Notes under the pieces: generated by a model | Told to the model about the DNA's origin: nothing | Databases searched by the model: none | Seen by the model: only the letters and a program-made list of their open reading frames with translations | NCBI RefSeq assembly: GCF_029815055.1 | Contig: NZ_JAPPWA010000002.1 | Span: 558,001-622,000, forward strand | Length of the DNA stretch: 64,000 nucleotides | Direction of reading: 5' to 3' | Source of the DNA: Ignatzschineria sp. RMDPL8A | Lineage (GTDB): Bacteria; Pseudomonadota; Gammaproteobacteria; Cardiobacteriales; Wohlfahrtiimonadaceae | Shown here: positions 1 through 9,071 of the stretch, in pieces | How the letters are laid out: each line of letters starts with the position of its first letter | How positions within the stretch are numbered: the stretch's first letter is position 1 | Translations under genes and position numbers: made by a program

Positions 1-1974
1 AAATTCAAGATTTTGCGCGTGATCGAGCATCGCTTTCTCTTTTTTGGCGATCAATTTCGCGACCGCTTTGGGATTGCTAAAATCGATCTCATTATCGAGG
101 GCTTTTTCATTGATCGTAAGCTTGCCGCGATACTCCTCAAGATAACGCTGTTTAGGCGTGTTATCTTTCGCATCGTACATAATATCTTTTACCGCTTTAA
201 TGATGGTTTGCGGGGTGATGTTATGGGCTTTGTTGTAGGCCTCTTGGAGGGTGCGGCGGCGTTTGGTTTCATCCATGGCACTCTTCATTGCGCCAGTGAT
301 TTTATCGGCGTAGAGAATCGCTTTTCCTTCCGCATTTCGAGCGGCGCGACCAATGGTTTGAATGAGTGAACGCTCCGAGCGTAAAAACCCCTCTTTATCG
401 GCATCTAAAATCGCCACGAGTGATACCTCGGGAATATCGAGACCTTCACGCAATAGGTTGATCCCAACGAGCACATCGAAGGTGCCAAGCCGTAGATCGC
501 GGATAATTTCCACCCGTTCAACGGTATCAATATCGGAGTGGAGATAGCGCACTTTCACGCCGTGCTCCATTAAAAATTCGGTTAAATCTTCCGACATGCG
601 CTTGGTGAGCGTCGTAATTAATACCCGCTCATTTTTGGCGGCGCGAACGTTTATTTCAGACAACACATCGTCCACTTGCGTTGCAACGGGGCGTACTTCC
701 ACAATTGGATCGAGAAGCCCTGTTGGGCGTACCACCTGTTCGACCACTTGATCCGAATGTTCATCTTCGTAGGTGCTCGGCGTTGCCGATACAAAGATCG
801 TTTGTGGCATCAGCGCTTCAAATTCATCAAAGCGAAGCGGGCGGTTATCAAGGGCAGAGGGCAGGCGAAATCCGTAGGTCACGAGATTTTCTTTACGGGA
901 GCGATCCCCTTTATACATTGCTCCAACTTGCGGGACGGCGACGTGGGATTCGTCGATAAATAGAATGGCATCGTCGGGAAGATAATCAAAGAGTGTCGGC
1001 GGCGCTTCACCGGCTAAGCGGCCCGATAGATAGCGCGAATAGTTTTCAATCCCTTGGCAATATCCGAGCTCTAAAATCATCTCGATATCAAATTTTGTTC
1101 GCTGTTCAAGGCGCTGGGCTTCCAGTAATTTCCCATTTTCGCGCAGGGACTCAAGACGCTCTTTGAGTTCCACTTTAATCTCTTCAACGGCGTTTAAGAG
1201 CGTTGCCCGCGGGGTCACATAATGGCTTGAGGGATAGACCGTTAAACGGGGCACCGATCGACTCACCGAGCCGGTTAATGGATCAAAAAAGGAGAGATTA
1301 TCGACCTCATCATCAAAAAGCTCAATGCGAACGGCGTCGCGTTCACTATCGGCGGGGAAGATATCAATCACCTCACCGCGGACGCGAAATGTCCCGCGTT
1401 CAAGCACCACATCGTTTCGCTCATATTGCATCGCTACCAGCCGATTTAAAATATCACGCTGATCGATGCGTTCCCCTTTTGAGACATGAAGAATCATACT
1501 CATATAGTGATCGCGATCCCCAAGCCCGTAAATGGCCGACACAGTAGCGACAATAATGGTATCACGGCGTTCTAAAATGGCCTTGGTGGCTGAAAGCCGC
1601 ATCTGCTCGATATGATCGTTAATAGATGCATCTTTCTCAATAAAGGTATCGGACGCGGCCACATAGGCTTCCGGCTGATAATAATCGTAGTAAGAGACAA
1701 AATATTCCACCGCATTATTGGGGAAAAACTCCTTCATTTCGCCATAAAGCTGCGCGGCGAGGGTTTTATTGGGCGCCAAAATAATCGCGGGGCGCTGCGT
1801 ATTTTGAATAATGTTCGCCATGGTGAAGGTTTTCCCCGAGCCGGTTACCCCTAAAAGTGTCTGATAGGCGAGTCCATCATTTAATCCTTCCGTGAGCGCT
1901 TTAATCGCCGTCGGCTGATCGCCCGAAGGAGTGTAATGTGTACTAAGCTTGAAATTCGTGGCGTCTGTCATCAT
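1..1974 (-). CDS. uvrB: UvrABC excinuclease subunit B (3' end truncated by window)
   Basis: UvrB is the DNA-damage-verifying helicase-like subunit of nucleotide excision repair; it is loaded by UvrA and recruits UvrC. I translated the minus strand and read an open frame of 658 codons up to the window edge; E. coli UvrB is about 673 aa, so only the C-terminal tail is missing. Visible motifs are the Walker A GVTGSGKT near residue 45, the Tyr-rich beta-hairpin [10 protein letters not shown] that inserts behind the lesion, the Walker B DESH, and the helicase VI region with QTIGRAARN. The start is one of two tandem ATG codons (1974 or 1971); neither has a strong ribosome-binding site. It is divergent from lon, and the 137-base gap must hold both promoters. 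I saw no convincing LexA box there. Confidence 0.97.
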   Translation of the reverse strand, partial: MMTDATNFKLSTHYTPSGDQPTAIKALTEGLNDGLAYQTLLGVTGSGKTFTMANIIQNTQRPAIILAPNKTLAAQLYGEMKEFFPNNAVEYFVSYYDYYQPEAYVAASDTFIEKDASINDHIEQMRLSATKAILERRDTIIVATVSAIYGLGDRDHYMSMILHVSKGERIDQRDILNRLVAMQYERNDVVLERGTFRVRGEVIDIFPADSERDAVRIELFDDEVDNLSFFDPLTGSVSRSVPRLTVYPSSHYVTPRATLLNAVEEIKVELKERLESLRENGKLLEAQRLEQRTKFDIEMILELGYCQGIENYSRYLSGRLAGEAPPTLFDYLPDDAILFIDESHVAVPQVGAMYKGDRSRKENLVTYGFRLPSALDNRPLRFDEFEALMPQTIFVSATPSTYEDEHSDQVVEQVVRPTGLLDPIVEVRPVATQVDDVLSEINVRAAKNERVLITTLTKRMSEDLTEFLMEHGVKVRYLHSDIDTVERVEIIRDLRLGTFDVLVGINLLREGLDIPEVSLVAILDADKEGFLRSERSLIQTIGRAARNAEGKAILYADKITGAMKSAMDETKRRRTLQEAYNKAHNITPQTIIKAVKDIMYDAKDNTPKQRYLEEYRGKLTINEKALDNEIDFSNPKAVAKLIAKKEKAMLDHAQNLEF

Positions 1975-2111
1975 TATCGAGAAGTATGCAGTTTATTTAA
2001 GAATATGGAAGAAATACTATATCATAGCGTATCATTTGTCATTGCTCCGCTATGCTATAGTGTAGCGTCTTAGCAATCGATCAATATAATAGGGTTGGAG
2101 AGTAAAATTAT

Positions 2112-4559
2112 ATGACTCAAAAGTTAGAAAAAAGGCAGGAATTACCGGTATTGGCGTTGAGGGATTTAGTCGTTTTCCCATCAACCACGATTCCGTTACT
2201 GATTGGTCGCCATCTATCGGTGGGTGCGCTCCAAATGGCCAAAGAATATGATGGTCATGTGGTGCTGGTTACGCATAAAGATCCCAACGATGAACAGGTC
2301 GATATGGAGTCTGTTTATACCGTCGGTGTCCGTGCGAAAATCGTGCAACATCTCCCCCTTGAAGATGGAAATCATAAGATTTTAGTCGATTGCCTTGAGA
2401 AAATTTCATTAACCGCGCTCAAAGAGATTGCCTATGAAAATGATGAGGGTAAATTTAATTTGATGCTCGGTGAATATAAAGAGCGCCCCGATGATGCCGA
2501 CCTTTCTGAGAATTTAGAGCAGGTCTATGTCAACGTTATCAAAAAGCTCTTTGCCGATATTGCTAAAATTATCAAGCCCAATAAAGATGGGGTAAACGCC
2601 ATTGAGCGTGAAAAAGAGCTCGATCGCCTCATTGTGACCGTGCTCGTCAATCTCCCTATTGATCTTGAGAAAAAACAGGCGGTGCTTGAGGAAGCTTCGC
2701 TTAAAGAGGCGGCGAAAGAGGTCATTAAAATTCTCACTTATGAGATGGATGTGATCGAAACGCAAAAACGCATTCAGGCGATGGTTCAGCAGCAAGTTTC
2801 GAAAAATCAGCGCGAATACTATTTAAATGAGCAGATCAAAGCGATTCATAAAGAGCTCGATGATCTCAATGATACGGGCCTTTCTGAGCTCGATCAGCTC
2901 GAAGAAGATGTGCTCAAAGCGAAGATGCCGAAAGAGGCGGAAGAGAAAGCACTTAACGAAGTGAAACGTCTTAAATCGATGCCGGCGATGTCATCGGAAG
3001 GAACCGTTGCGCGTACTTATGTGGATTGGCTCCTTAAAATGCCGTGGAATGAGCGTTCGCGCCTTCGTTATGGGGTAAAACGTGCCGAAGAGGTGCTTGA
3101 GAAAGACCATTCAGGCCTTGAAAAGATTAAAGAACGCATTTTAGAACATCTTGCAGTGATCAGCCATACTCGTACGAAAAAGGGCAATATACTCTGCTTT
3201 ATCGGCCCTCCGGGTGTGGGTAAAACCTCGCTTGCGCGTTCCATTGCTGAAGCGACAGGGCGTGAGTTTGTGCGCATGAGTTTAGGCGGCGTGCATGATG
3301 AATCGGAAATTCGCGGCCATCGCCGTACCTATATTGGTGCAATGCCAGGGAAAATGGTGCAACTCCTTGCCAAAGCGAAAACTAAAAATCCGTTAATTCT
3401 CCTTGATGAGCTTGATAAAACCGGGGCGGATCATCGTGGTGATCCGGCAGATGCGCTGCTTGAAGTGCTCGATCCTGAGCAAAACTCTACCTTTAACGAT
3501 CACTATCTCGATGTCGATGTGGATCTTTCTGAGGTGATGTTTATCGCAACGGCCAATAGTTATAACATTCCTGCGCCACTGCGGGATCGTATGGATATTA
3601 TCGAACTCACCAGCTACACCGAGCTTGAAAAGTTAGCGATCGCGAAAGAGCATTTAGTGCCAGAGCAATTAAAAGAGCATAAGCTCACCGAGAAAGAGCT
3701 CATTTTCCCTGATGAGGTATTGCTCGAGATTATTCAAAGTTATACCAAAGAGGCGGGGGTGCGAAATTTAAGCCGTATGCTTGCGAGTGTATGCCGTAAA
3801 TTCATTCGTGAACGCCTCTCGGATAAAGATAAAAAAGAGTTAGAACTCACCCTTGATATCGAGAAAATTCGCGACTATTTAGGTGCGCCGAAATATCATT
3901 ACGGTATGAAAGAGAAAGCCGATGAAGTGGGCTACGTCAACGGGCTTGCGTGGACGCAAGTGGGCGGTGATCTCTTAGGGATTGAGGTAGAACTCATTCC
4001 TGGGAAAGGGCAACTCATTACCACAGGGAGTCTTGGCGATGTGATGAAAGAGTCGATTCGTACTGCATTAACGGTGATTCGTGCTCGCTCAAATGTCTTT
4101 GGACTGCCGCATGATTTTTATGAAAAATGGGACATTCACGTTCACGCGCCAGAAGGGGCGGTGCCTAAAGATGGGCCAAGTGCAGGGGCGGCGATGACGC
4201 TTGCGATCTTATCAGCGCTTCTTAATAAACCGGTACGCTCCGATGTTGCGATGACGGGCGAGGTGACGCTCCGTGGGAAAATCTTAATGATCGGCGGGCT
4301 TAAAGAGAAGTTATTAGCGGCCGCGCGAGCCGGTATTAAGCGTGTTTTAATCCCGAAAGAGAACGCCAAAGATCTTGAGGAGATCCCCGATGTTATCAAG
4401 GATTCGCTCGAAATCGTGCCTGTATCAACGATAGACGAAGTTTTTGAGGCGGCTTTTGCTCAAATGCCCGAATCTACAGGGGAATTTGAGCGATTTAGTG
4501 GTTTTTATGAGCTTCCGGTCACCTCTTCGGAGAAGAAAAAACCGCAGAAAACCCACTGA
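2112..4559 (+). CDS. lon: Lon ATP-dependent protease
   Basis: Lon is a cytoplasmic hexameric AAA+ serine protease that degrades misfolded and regulatory proteins. The protein has 815 residues: an N-terminal substrate-binding domain (about 1-320), an AAA+ module with Walker A GPPGVGKT at 365-372, and a C-terminal S16 protease domain with the catalytic Ser690 in KDGPSAGAAM and the Lys at about 733 in GGLKEKLL. It is roughly 30 residues longer than E. coli Lon; the surplus is mostly a polar, Lys-rich C-terminal tail. The ATG at 2112 follows a GGAG at 2097-2100. hupB lies just downstream, the classical gammaproteobacterial lon-hupB order, although hupB has its own promoter here. I could not identify a heat-shock sigma-32 promoter in the upstream gap. 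Confidence 0.98.
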   Translation: MTQKLEKRQELPVLALRDLVVFPSTTIPLLIGRHLSVGALQMAKEYDGHVVLVTHKDPNDEQVDMESVYTVGVRAKIVQHLPLEDGNHKILVDCLEKISLTALKEIAYENDEGKFNLMLGEYKERPDDADLSENLEQVYVNVIKKLFADIAKIIKPNKDGVNAIEREKELDRLIVTVLVNLPIDLEKKQAVLEEASLKEAAKEVIKILTYEMDVIETQKRIQAMVQQQVSKNQREYYLNEQIKAIHKELDDLNDTGLSELDQLEEDVLKAKMPKEAEEKALNEVKRLKSMPAMSSEGTVARTYVDWLLKMPWNERSRLRYGVKRAEEVLEKDHSGLEKIKERILEHLAVISHTRTKKGNILCFIGPPGVGKTSLARSIAEATGREFVRMSLGGVHDESEIRGHRRTYIGAMPGKMVQLLAKAKTKNPLILLDELDKTGADHRGDPADALLEVLDPEQNSTFNDHYLDVDVDLSEVMFIATANSYNIPAPLRDRMDIIELTSYTELEKLAIAKEHLVPEQLKEHKLTEKELIFPDEVLLEIIQSYTKEAGVRNLSRMLASVCRKFIRERLSDKDKKELELTLDIEKIRDYLGAPKYHYGMKEKADEVGYVNGLAWTQVGGDLLGIEVELIPGKGQLITTGSLGDVMKESIRTALTVIRARSNVFGLPHDFYEKWDIHVHAPEGAVPKDGPSAGAAMTLAILSALLNKPVRSDVAMTGEVTLRGKILMIGGLKEKLLAAARAGIKRVLIPKENAKDLEEIPDVIKDSLEIVPVSTIDEVFEAAFAQMPESTGEFERFSGFYELPVTSSEKKKPQKTH

Positions 4560-4564
4560 AACAC

Positions 4565-4593
4565 TTGACTTAGGTCTATTACAAACGTATAAA
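4565..4593 (+). promoter_or_regulatory. Sigma-70 promoter for hupB
   Basis: A TTGACT hexamer (4565-4570) is separated by exactly 17 bases from TATAAA (4588-4593). It starts six bases after the lon stop and points at hupB, giving a 5' leader of about 90 bases. HU is abundant, so a near-consensus promoter independent of lon makes sense. Confidence 0.75.
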
Positions 4594-4691
4594 ACTATAC
4601 AGTGTTATTAAAGTCTGTTACTTTTAGCTTTAACGACTTTAGTCAACGTGGTTCTTATTTTAACTTTTTACAGACAGTAGGAAATATAATT

Positions 4692-4979
4692 ATGAATAAA
4701 ACTGAACTTGTCGCTGCGGTTGCCGAAAAAACTGATATGACCAAAGTTGCTTCTGCAAAAGTAGTTGAAGCAGTTATGGATACAATCACAGAAACTCTTG
4801 CGAAAGGTGATAATGTGACGTTAATCGGTTTTGGTACTTTCACTGTGAGAGAACGTGCTGCTCGTATGGGCCGTGATCCTCGCGATCCTAAGAAAGAGAT
4901 TCCAATTCCTGCTTCAAAAGTACCTGCATTCAAAGCTGGTAAAGGCTTAAGAGAAGCGGTTAACACAGCTAAAAAATAA
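4692..4979 (+). CDS. hupB: Nucleoid DNA-binding protein HU (beta type)
   Basis: HU is a small dimeric histone-like protein that bends DNA and compacts the nucleoid. The 95-residue protein has the family signature [13 protein letters not shown] and ends in the typical [16 protein letters not shown] chose the ATG at 4692 because AGGA sits nine bases upstream at 4679-4682 and the protein then begins [13 protein letters not shown], the standard HU start; an in-frame start at 4602 would add 30 unrelated residues and lies right at the promoter. The DNA-binding beta-arm is unusual: where most HU proteins read GRNPQTGKEI, this one reads [11 protein letters not shown], with Asn changed to Asp before the intercalating proline and one extra residue at the tip. 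It has its own promoter and a strong terminator, so it is probably monocistronic. Confidence 0.97.
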   Translation: MNKTELVAAVAEKTDMTKVASAKVVEAVMDTITETLAKGDNVTLIGFGTFTVRERAARMGRDPRDPKKEIPIPASKVPAFKAGKGLREAVNTAKK

Positions 4980-5027
4980 TTATTTTTAAGTGGAGCTTCG
5001 GCTTCAGTTAAAGATGAGATCTAGAGG

Positions 5028-5060
5028 CCTCAATGCAGACGCATTGGGGTTTTTCTTTTT
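5028..5060 (+). terminator. Rho-independent terminator of hupB
   Basis: A nine-base-pair stem (CCTCAATGC / GCATTGGGG, one G-T pair) with a four-base loop is followed by TTTTTCTTTTT. It lies 48 bases after the hupB stop. Confidence 0.85.
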
Positions 5061-5135
5061 AGAGCGATTTGTTACTATACTGCATGGTATGAGCGGCTTT
5101 AACACGCGCGAAATTGCGCAATAAAAGGAAACACT

Positions 5136-5681
5136 ATGGCAAATGAGCAGAACACTCCATCGATCACCTATCAGCTAATTCAATCGCAATTTACCGGGTT
5201 TGAAATCGCTGAAGCACACGGCATTTTAGTGGCGTTAGCGTGCGTGAATCGTATGGATGTCTATCAAGATTGGTTAGCGGAGGTTGAGGCGCTTGCCGAT
5301 CACTCCCAAGAACTCAACACCGAGATTTTAAAGATCTTATTTGATAAGACCATGGATGAGCTGCTGTCCAAAGATTTTGCGCTCTCGCTCTTAATTCCCG
5401 ACGAAGATGATGCCTTTAAGCGTCTAGAAGGCTTTGTGGATTGGTGCCAAGGATTCCTCTACGGGCTTGGCATTAGCGGGATCGGAATGGCGGATTTGGA
5501 CGAAGATGGCGCGGCGTTTTTAGAGCATTTAGCAGCGTTTGCGAACCTTGATCCTGAGAGTCTGCGTGAAGAGATTGAGAGTGAAGATGAGGGCTTAGCG
5601 CTCGAAGAGCTAGTGGAATTTGTCCGCATGAGCTCGTTATTGATTTTTTATCATTTCCGAGAAGCGGAAACGGTGCATTAA
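5136..5681 (+). CDS. UPF0149 (YgfB/YecA-like) family protein
   Basis: A 181-residue acidic, mostly helical cytoplasmic protein. The stretch FVDWCQGFLYGLG is the hallmark of the UPF0149/YgfB family, and overall length fits E. coli YgfB (about 190 aa). It lacks the C-terminal SEC-C zinc motif found in YecA. The family's biochemical role is not firmly established. In many gammaproteobacteria ygfB precedes pepP-ubiH; here it stands instead between hupB and a TatD-family gene, so the context gives no functional hint. The ATG at 5136 follows AAGGAA. The next gene starts 42 bases downstream, so they may share a transcript. Confidence 0.85.
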   Translation: MANEQNTPSITYQLIQSQFTGFEIAEAHGILVALACVNRMDVYQDWLAEVEALADHSQELNTEILKILFDKTMDELLSKDFALSLLIPDEDDAFKRLEGFVDWCQGFLYGLGISGIGMADLDEDGAAFLEHLAAFANLDPESLREEIESEDEGLALEELVEFVRMSSLLIFYHFREAETVH

Positions 5682-5723
5682 ATATCGGTTAATATTGAGG
5701 GTAATGTTAAAGGGGGAGAGAAA

Positions 5724-6536
5724 ATGAATAATAAAGAGCCCGATATGAGCAGAGCGATTTCACTTATTGACTCCCACATTCATCTTGATGATCCGCGCTT
5801 AATACCCGATTATCCCGAGCATCTTAAAGAGGCGCGGGCTTTTGGGATTACAGCGTGGGTACTGCCGAGCACAACCGCGGCCTCCTTTAGCGATGTACTT
5901 GCGATTGCAGCGGCGGACACTTCAGTCTATCCGGCGCTTGGGCTTCATCCCTATTTTATGGAGACTCACACCGATCACGATTTAAAACAGTTAGAAACTG
6001 CGCTTAAAATGCATGCGGGAAAATTGGTAGCGATCGGGGAGTGCGGGCTTGATCTGATGATTGAAAATCCTCAATTTGAGCGGCAAGAGCAGCTTTTTAA
6101 AGCCCATGTGCGTCTTGCGCGAGAATTTGATCTACCGCTGATTATTCATAGCCGAAAATCCTTGGATCTTATTTTAAGAGAGCTCCGTAAGGAGCGTGGT
6201 TTACGCGGTGTGATTCATGCATTTTCCGGCAGTTTACAACAAGCGGAGCAGTGCATTGAATTAGGCTTTAAACTAGGGTTTGGCGGCGCGGTTACCTATC
6301 CGCGGGCAATGCGATTGCGCGCTATTTTAAAAGCACTTCCAAAGGATAGTTACCTTCTTGAGACCGATGCACCCTCGATGCCCAATGCATTTTTACCCAA
6401 AGGGGCGATCCATACGCCAAAAGATCTCTATACGATTGCGCAAGAGATCGCTACAATACGTGAGAGTAGTTTAGAAAAAGTCGCGGCGGAAACGACCGAA
6501 ACGACGCAACAATTATTTCAACTGGAGAGATTATGA
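5724..6536 (+). CDS. yjjV: TatD-family metal-dependent hydrolase, YjjV type
   Basis: This is a 270-residue TIM-barrel metallohydrolase of the TatD family, members of which are reported as 3'-5' exonucleases or D-aminoacyl-tRNA deacylases. The metal-binding set is present: DSHIHLD near residue 18, GECGLD, a histidine in IHSRKS, another in IHAFSG, and the aspartate in ETDAP. The phrase FSGSLQQAEQCIELGFKLG followed by GGAVTYPRA matches YjjV rather than TatD or YcfH. The ATG at 5724 has a strong GGGGGAG upstream (5712-5718); an internal ATG at 5745 is less well placed. Its stop overlaps the next start (ATGA), implying translational coupling. Which substrate it cleaves cannot be read from sequence. 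Confidence 0.88.
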   Translation: MNNKEPDMSRAISLIDSHIHLDDPRLIPDYPEHLKEARAFGITAWVLPSTTAASFSDVLAIAAADTSVYPALGLHPYFMETHTDHDLKQLETALKMHAGKLVAIGECGLDLMIENPQFERQEQLFKAHVRLAREFDLPLIIHSRKSLDLILRELRKERGLRGVIHAFSGSLQQAEQCIELGFKLGFGGAVTYPRAMRLRAILKALPKDSYLLETDAPSMPNAFLPKGAIHTPKDLYTIAQEIATIRESSLEKVAAETTETTQQLFQLERL

Positions 6537-7594
6537 CGAGCGACAATCAAGCCAAGCTTTTAGATCAGTTATCCATCGACTATCCGATTATTCAGCTACC
6601 GCTTCACGATGCGGATTCAGCAGAATTGATTGCGGAAGTGGCCAATCATGGCGGATTAGGCACGCTTGCGGCAGGATTTTTATCAGCAGCAGAATTGCGC
6701 GATCGCCTCGATGAGATTAGTGCTTTGACCGATCGATCGTTTGCCGTGAATCTCTTTGCCAATGTCCAAAAAGATGAAGATTCTGAAGGGATGACCCGCG
6801 CGCTCAATCGCATCTCTCCGGTATTTGAAGGGAGTGATATTGCGCTCACAACGCTCCTTTCGCGCGAAGGTCGTTTAACCGATCTCGATACCATGCTTGA
6901 TGTGCTGTTTGAATATAACGTCAGCGCAGTGAGTTTTTCATTGGGCGTGCCGAGCGATGAGATTTTATCGCGCATCAAAGAGCGCGGCATTGCAATTATT
7001 GGTCACGCAACGCACATGCTTGAGGCGCTTTTCTGGGAAGAGAAGGGCGCAGACATTATTTATCTTCAAGGATTGGAAGCCAGTGGTATACGCGATACGT
7101 TTCTAGGCGATCCTATGGACGTCGCGCAACCAGCCTTAACGCTCATCGCACAGGCCAATGATAATTTAACTGTACCCTATATTATCGGGGGCGGATTGGT
7201 GAATAAAACGCATATTGATACCGCGTTTGCACTTGGCGCGCCGGCAGTTGGGCTTGCCACAGCCTTTTTAATGAGTCATGAATCCGGCGCCGATGAACTC
7301 TATAAAAATGCGCTTTCGTATGCCAATGAATTTGATATTAAGATCACCCGTGAATGGAGCGGGTATCCCGCGCGCGTTGTGGTCAATTGGGGACTGCGTC
7401 AGCTCCAAGCGTTAGAGGGCGAGCCCGCTCGTTTCCCAGCACAATACTTTTTAACCCATCCGATGATGGAAGATAAAGCGCCGGAAGATCGCGCGCAATT
7501 TCGCGCACTTTGGGCCAATGTAAATGCCCCTTTTGCCGAGCGTTTGCCGGTTCGTCAATTGATGACGCAGCTCCTTGGTGTTGAGTATTCGTAA
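6533..7594 (+). CDS. Nitronate monooxygenase / NAD(P)H-dependent flavin oxidoreductase
   Basis: A 353-residue FMN-binding TIM-barrel protein of the 2-nitropropane dioxygenase family. Typical features are the early HGGLGTLAAGFL motif, the central GHATHMLEALFWEEKGAD stretch that corresponds to the VxSxxEAxxAxxxGAD core, and the phosphate-binding PYIIGGGLVNKTHI followed by GAPAVGLATAF. In characterised members this enzyme oxidises alkyl nitronates, but the family is broad and some members are quinone or enoyl reductases. The usual VGTRF phosphate loop appears here as VGLATAF, and the catalytic histidine region is GHATHM, so family membership is safer than the exact reaction. It overlaps the upstream TatD-type gene by four bases. 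Confidence 0.82.
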   Translation: MTSDNQAKLLDQLSIDYPIIQLPLHDADSAELIAEVANHGGLGTLAAGFLSAAELRDRLDEISALTDRSFAVNLFANVQKDEDSEGMTRALNRISPVFEGSDIALTTLLSREGRLTDLDTMLDVLFEYNVSAVSFSLGVPSDEILSRIKERGIAIIGHATHMLEALFWEEKGADIIYLQGLEASGIRDTFLGDPMDVAQPALTLIAQANDNLTVPYIIGGGLVNKTHIDTAFALGAPAVGLATAFLMSHESGADELYKNALSYANEFDIKITREWSGYPARVVVNWGLRQLQALEGEPARFPAQYFLTHPMMEDKAPEDRAQFRALWANVNAPFAERLPVRQLMTQLLGVEYS

Positions 7595-7632
7595 ACCAAA
7601 AATCGAGATTTACGAGTTTTATAATAGGCAAC

Positions 7633-7670
7633 AAAAAAACCTTCGACTTAATAAGAGCGAAGGTTTTTTA
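7633..7670. terminator. Bidirectional terminator between the flavin oxidoreductase and nth
   Basis: A stem AACCTTCG / CGAAGGTT around an ACTTAATAAGAG loop has A-runs on the left and T-runs on the right, so it can stop transcription in both directions. It sits between convergent genes. Confidence 0.85.
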
Positions 7671-7709
7671 TTGATCCCATTTTAATGATTTTAATGATCT
7701 TAAAACAGT

Positions 7710-8378
7710 TTATTCGTCGGTTTTCTCTTTAAACTGACACTCGTTATAAACGACGCAACTTGCACAGCGGGGTTTACGCGCGACGCAGGTATAGCGCCCA
7801 TGGAGAATGAGCCAATGGTGCGCATCTAAAATAAATTCTTTTGGAATGCGTTTGACGAGTTTATCTTCCACTTCACGGACGTTTTTCCCCGGTGCAAGTC
7901 CGGTGCGATTGGAAAGACGGAAAATATGGGTATCCACGGCCATGGTCGGTTTTCCAAACGCGGTATTTAATACTACATTGGCCGTTTTACGTCCAACGCC
8001 GGGAAGCGCTTCGAGCTCTTTACGGGTATCGGGGACGACGCTGTTATGTTTTTCTACCAAAATTTGGCAGGTTTTATAGAGATTTTTTGCTTTGGTATTA
8101 AAAAGACCGATCGTTTTAATGTATTCACGAATCCCATCTTCACCGAGCGCTACCATCGCTTCTGGCGTATTAGCGACTTTAAAAAAAGGGCCGGTTGCTT
8201 TATTAACGCCGACATCGGTCGCTTGCGCCGAAAGTAGAACAGCAACAAGAAGCTCAAAGGTGGAATTGAAATTAAGCTCGGTGGTGGGTTTGGGGTTTTC
8301 GTCGCGAAGACGGGTAAAAAAGGAGATGATCTCCTCTTTATTCATTAAACGTTGATACTCTTTTTTCGGGGTGGTCAT
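7710..8378 (-). CDS. nth: Endonuclease III (DNA glycosylase/AP lyase)
   Basis: Endonuclease III removes oxidised pyrimidines and cleaves the abasic site in base excision repair. The protein aligns closely with the E. coli enzyme (211 aa): the helix-hairpin-helix LPGVGRKTANVV carries the catalytic Lys, VDTHIFR the catalytic Asp, and the C-terminus has the iron-sulfur ligand spacing C-X6-C-X2-C-X5-C (CVARKPRCASCVVYNEC). With the ATG at 8378 it has 222 residues; a second ATG at 8345 would give MNKEE, exactly where E. coli Nth begins, and neither has a clear ribosome-binding site. The rnfB-like gene ends 12 bases upstream, the rnfB-nth order seen in several proteobacteria; both are probably cotranscribed. 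Confidence 0.97.
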   Translation of the reverse strand: MTTPKKEYQRLMNKEEIISFFTRLRDENPKPTTELNFNSTFELLVAVLLSAQATDVGVNKATGPFFKVANTPEAMVALGEDGIREYIKTIGLFNTKAKNLYKTCQILVEKHNSVVPDTRKELEALPGVGRKTANVVLNTAFGKPTMAVDTHIFRLSNRTGLAPGKNVREVEDKLVKRIPKEFILDAHHWLILHGRYTCVARKPRCASCVVYNECQFKEKTDE

Positions 8379-8390
8379 AGCGTTTTAAAA

Positions 8391-9041
8391 TTATTTATCG
8401 TTAAATTTTTGGCGGGCCATATCGATCAGCGAAAGCATCTCGTGACTGCTAACCGGATCGGCAAGCTCAAGCTCTTCCGCAGGGGGCGTCGTTTCGGTAA
8501 TGGTTTCGCGTTTTGCTTCTCGAGCTTTACGCGCATTAAAGCGTTCGCGAGAATAATCGGCGCGTTTACGCTGCGCTTCCGTGAGCCCAATCTGTTCAGA
8601 TAGATCAATCTTATTGGGCAGTTTTTTAATCTCAATGCAATCGAGCGGGCAGGGCGGAATGCAGAGCTCGCACCCGGTACATTCAGACTCGATAATTTGA
8701 TGCATCATTCGGCGCGTGCCGACAATGGCATCAACGGGGCAGGCGATCAGGCATTTCGCGCACCCAATACAAAGACTCTCATCAACGTACGCAACTTGAG
8801 GCGTTTTATATTCCCCACACGTTAGATCAAGCGGAATCAGCTCACGATCGAGCACTTTTGCGAGCGCTTTTAATACAGGCTCGCCTCCGGGAGGACAGCG
8901 ATTATACTCTGCTTCACCGCTTGCAACCGCTGTGGCATAGGCATAACAGCCCTGAAATCCGCACTGCTCACATTGAGTTTGTGGCAATTCGGCATCGATT
9001 TTTTCAATCAGCGAAGTGGCTGATAATTCTCTTTGCACCAT
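8391..9041 (-). CDS. rnfB: RnfB-type electron-transport ferredoxin (no membrane anchor)
   Basis: A 216-residue iron-sulfur protein. It starts with the RnfB-type 4Fe-4S domain (cysteines at about 24, 27, 32 and 49 in QCEQCGFQGC and RCPPGG), followed by a ferredoxin domain with two clusters (CIGCAKCLIACP and CTGCELCIPPCP), then a charged helical tail of about 70 residues rich in Arg, Lys and Glu. Membrane-bound RnfB/RsxB has an N-terminal hydrophobic helix; this one has none, so it is predicted to be soluble. No other rnf gene is in the window. Many proteobacteria carry such an RnfB-like gene next to nth. It may supply electrons to iron-sulfur enzymes, possibly including Nth, but that is inference. 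Confidence 0.85.
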   Translation of the reverse strand: MVQRELSATSLIEKIDAELPQTQCEQCGFQGCYAYATAVASGEAEYNRCPPGGEPVLKALAKVLDRELIPLDLTCGEYKTPQVAYVDESLCIGCAKCLIACPVDAIVGTRRMMHQIIESECTGCELCIPPCPLDCIEIKKLPNKIDLSEQIGLTEAQRKRADYSRERFNARKAREAKRETITETTPPAEELELADPVSSHEMLSLIDMARQKFNDK

Positions 9042-9071
9042 GAAATCTTTATTGATAAATGTTGGACTAAA

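Noticed and set aside
2036-2090. Promoter boxes for lon (TTGTCA, TATAGT, TATAAT)
   Set aside because: Spacings are wrong (14 bases), or the start site would fall on the ribosome-binding site; no sigma-32 pattern found.
4602-4691. N-terminal extension of HU starting at 4602
   Set aside because: It would begin within a few bases of the predicted transcription start, has no ribosome-binding site, and adds 30 residues foreign to HU proteins.
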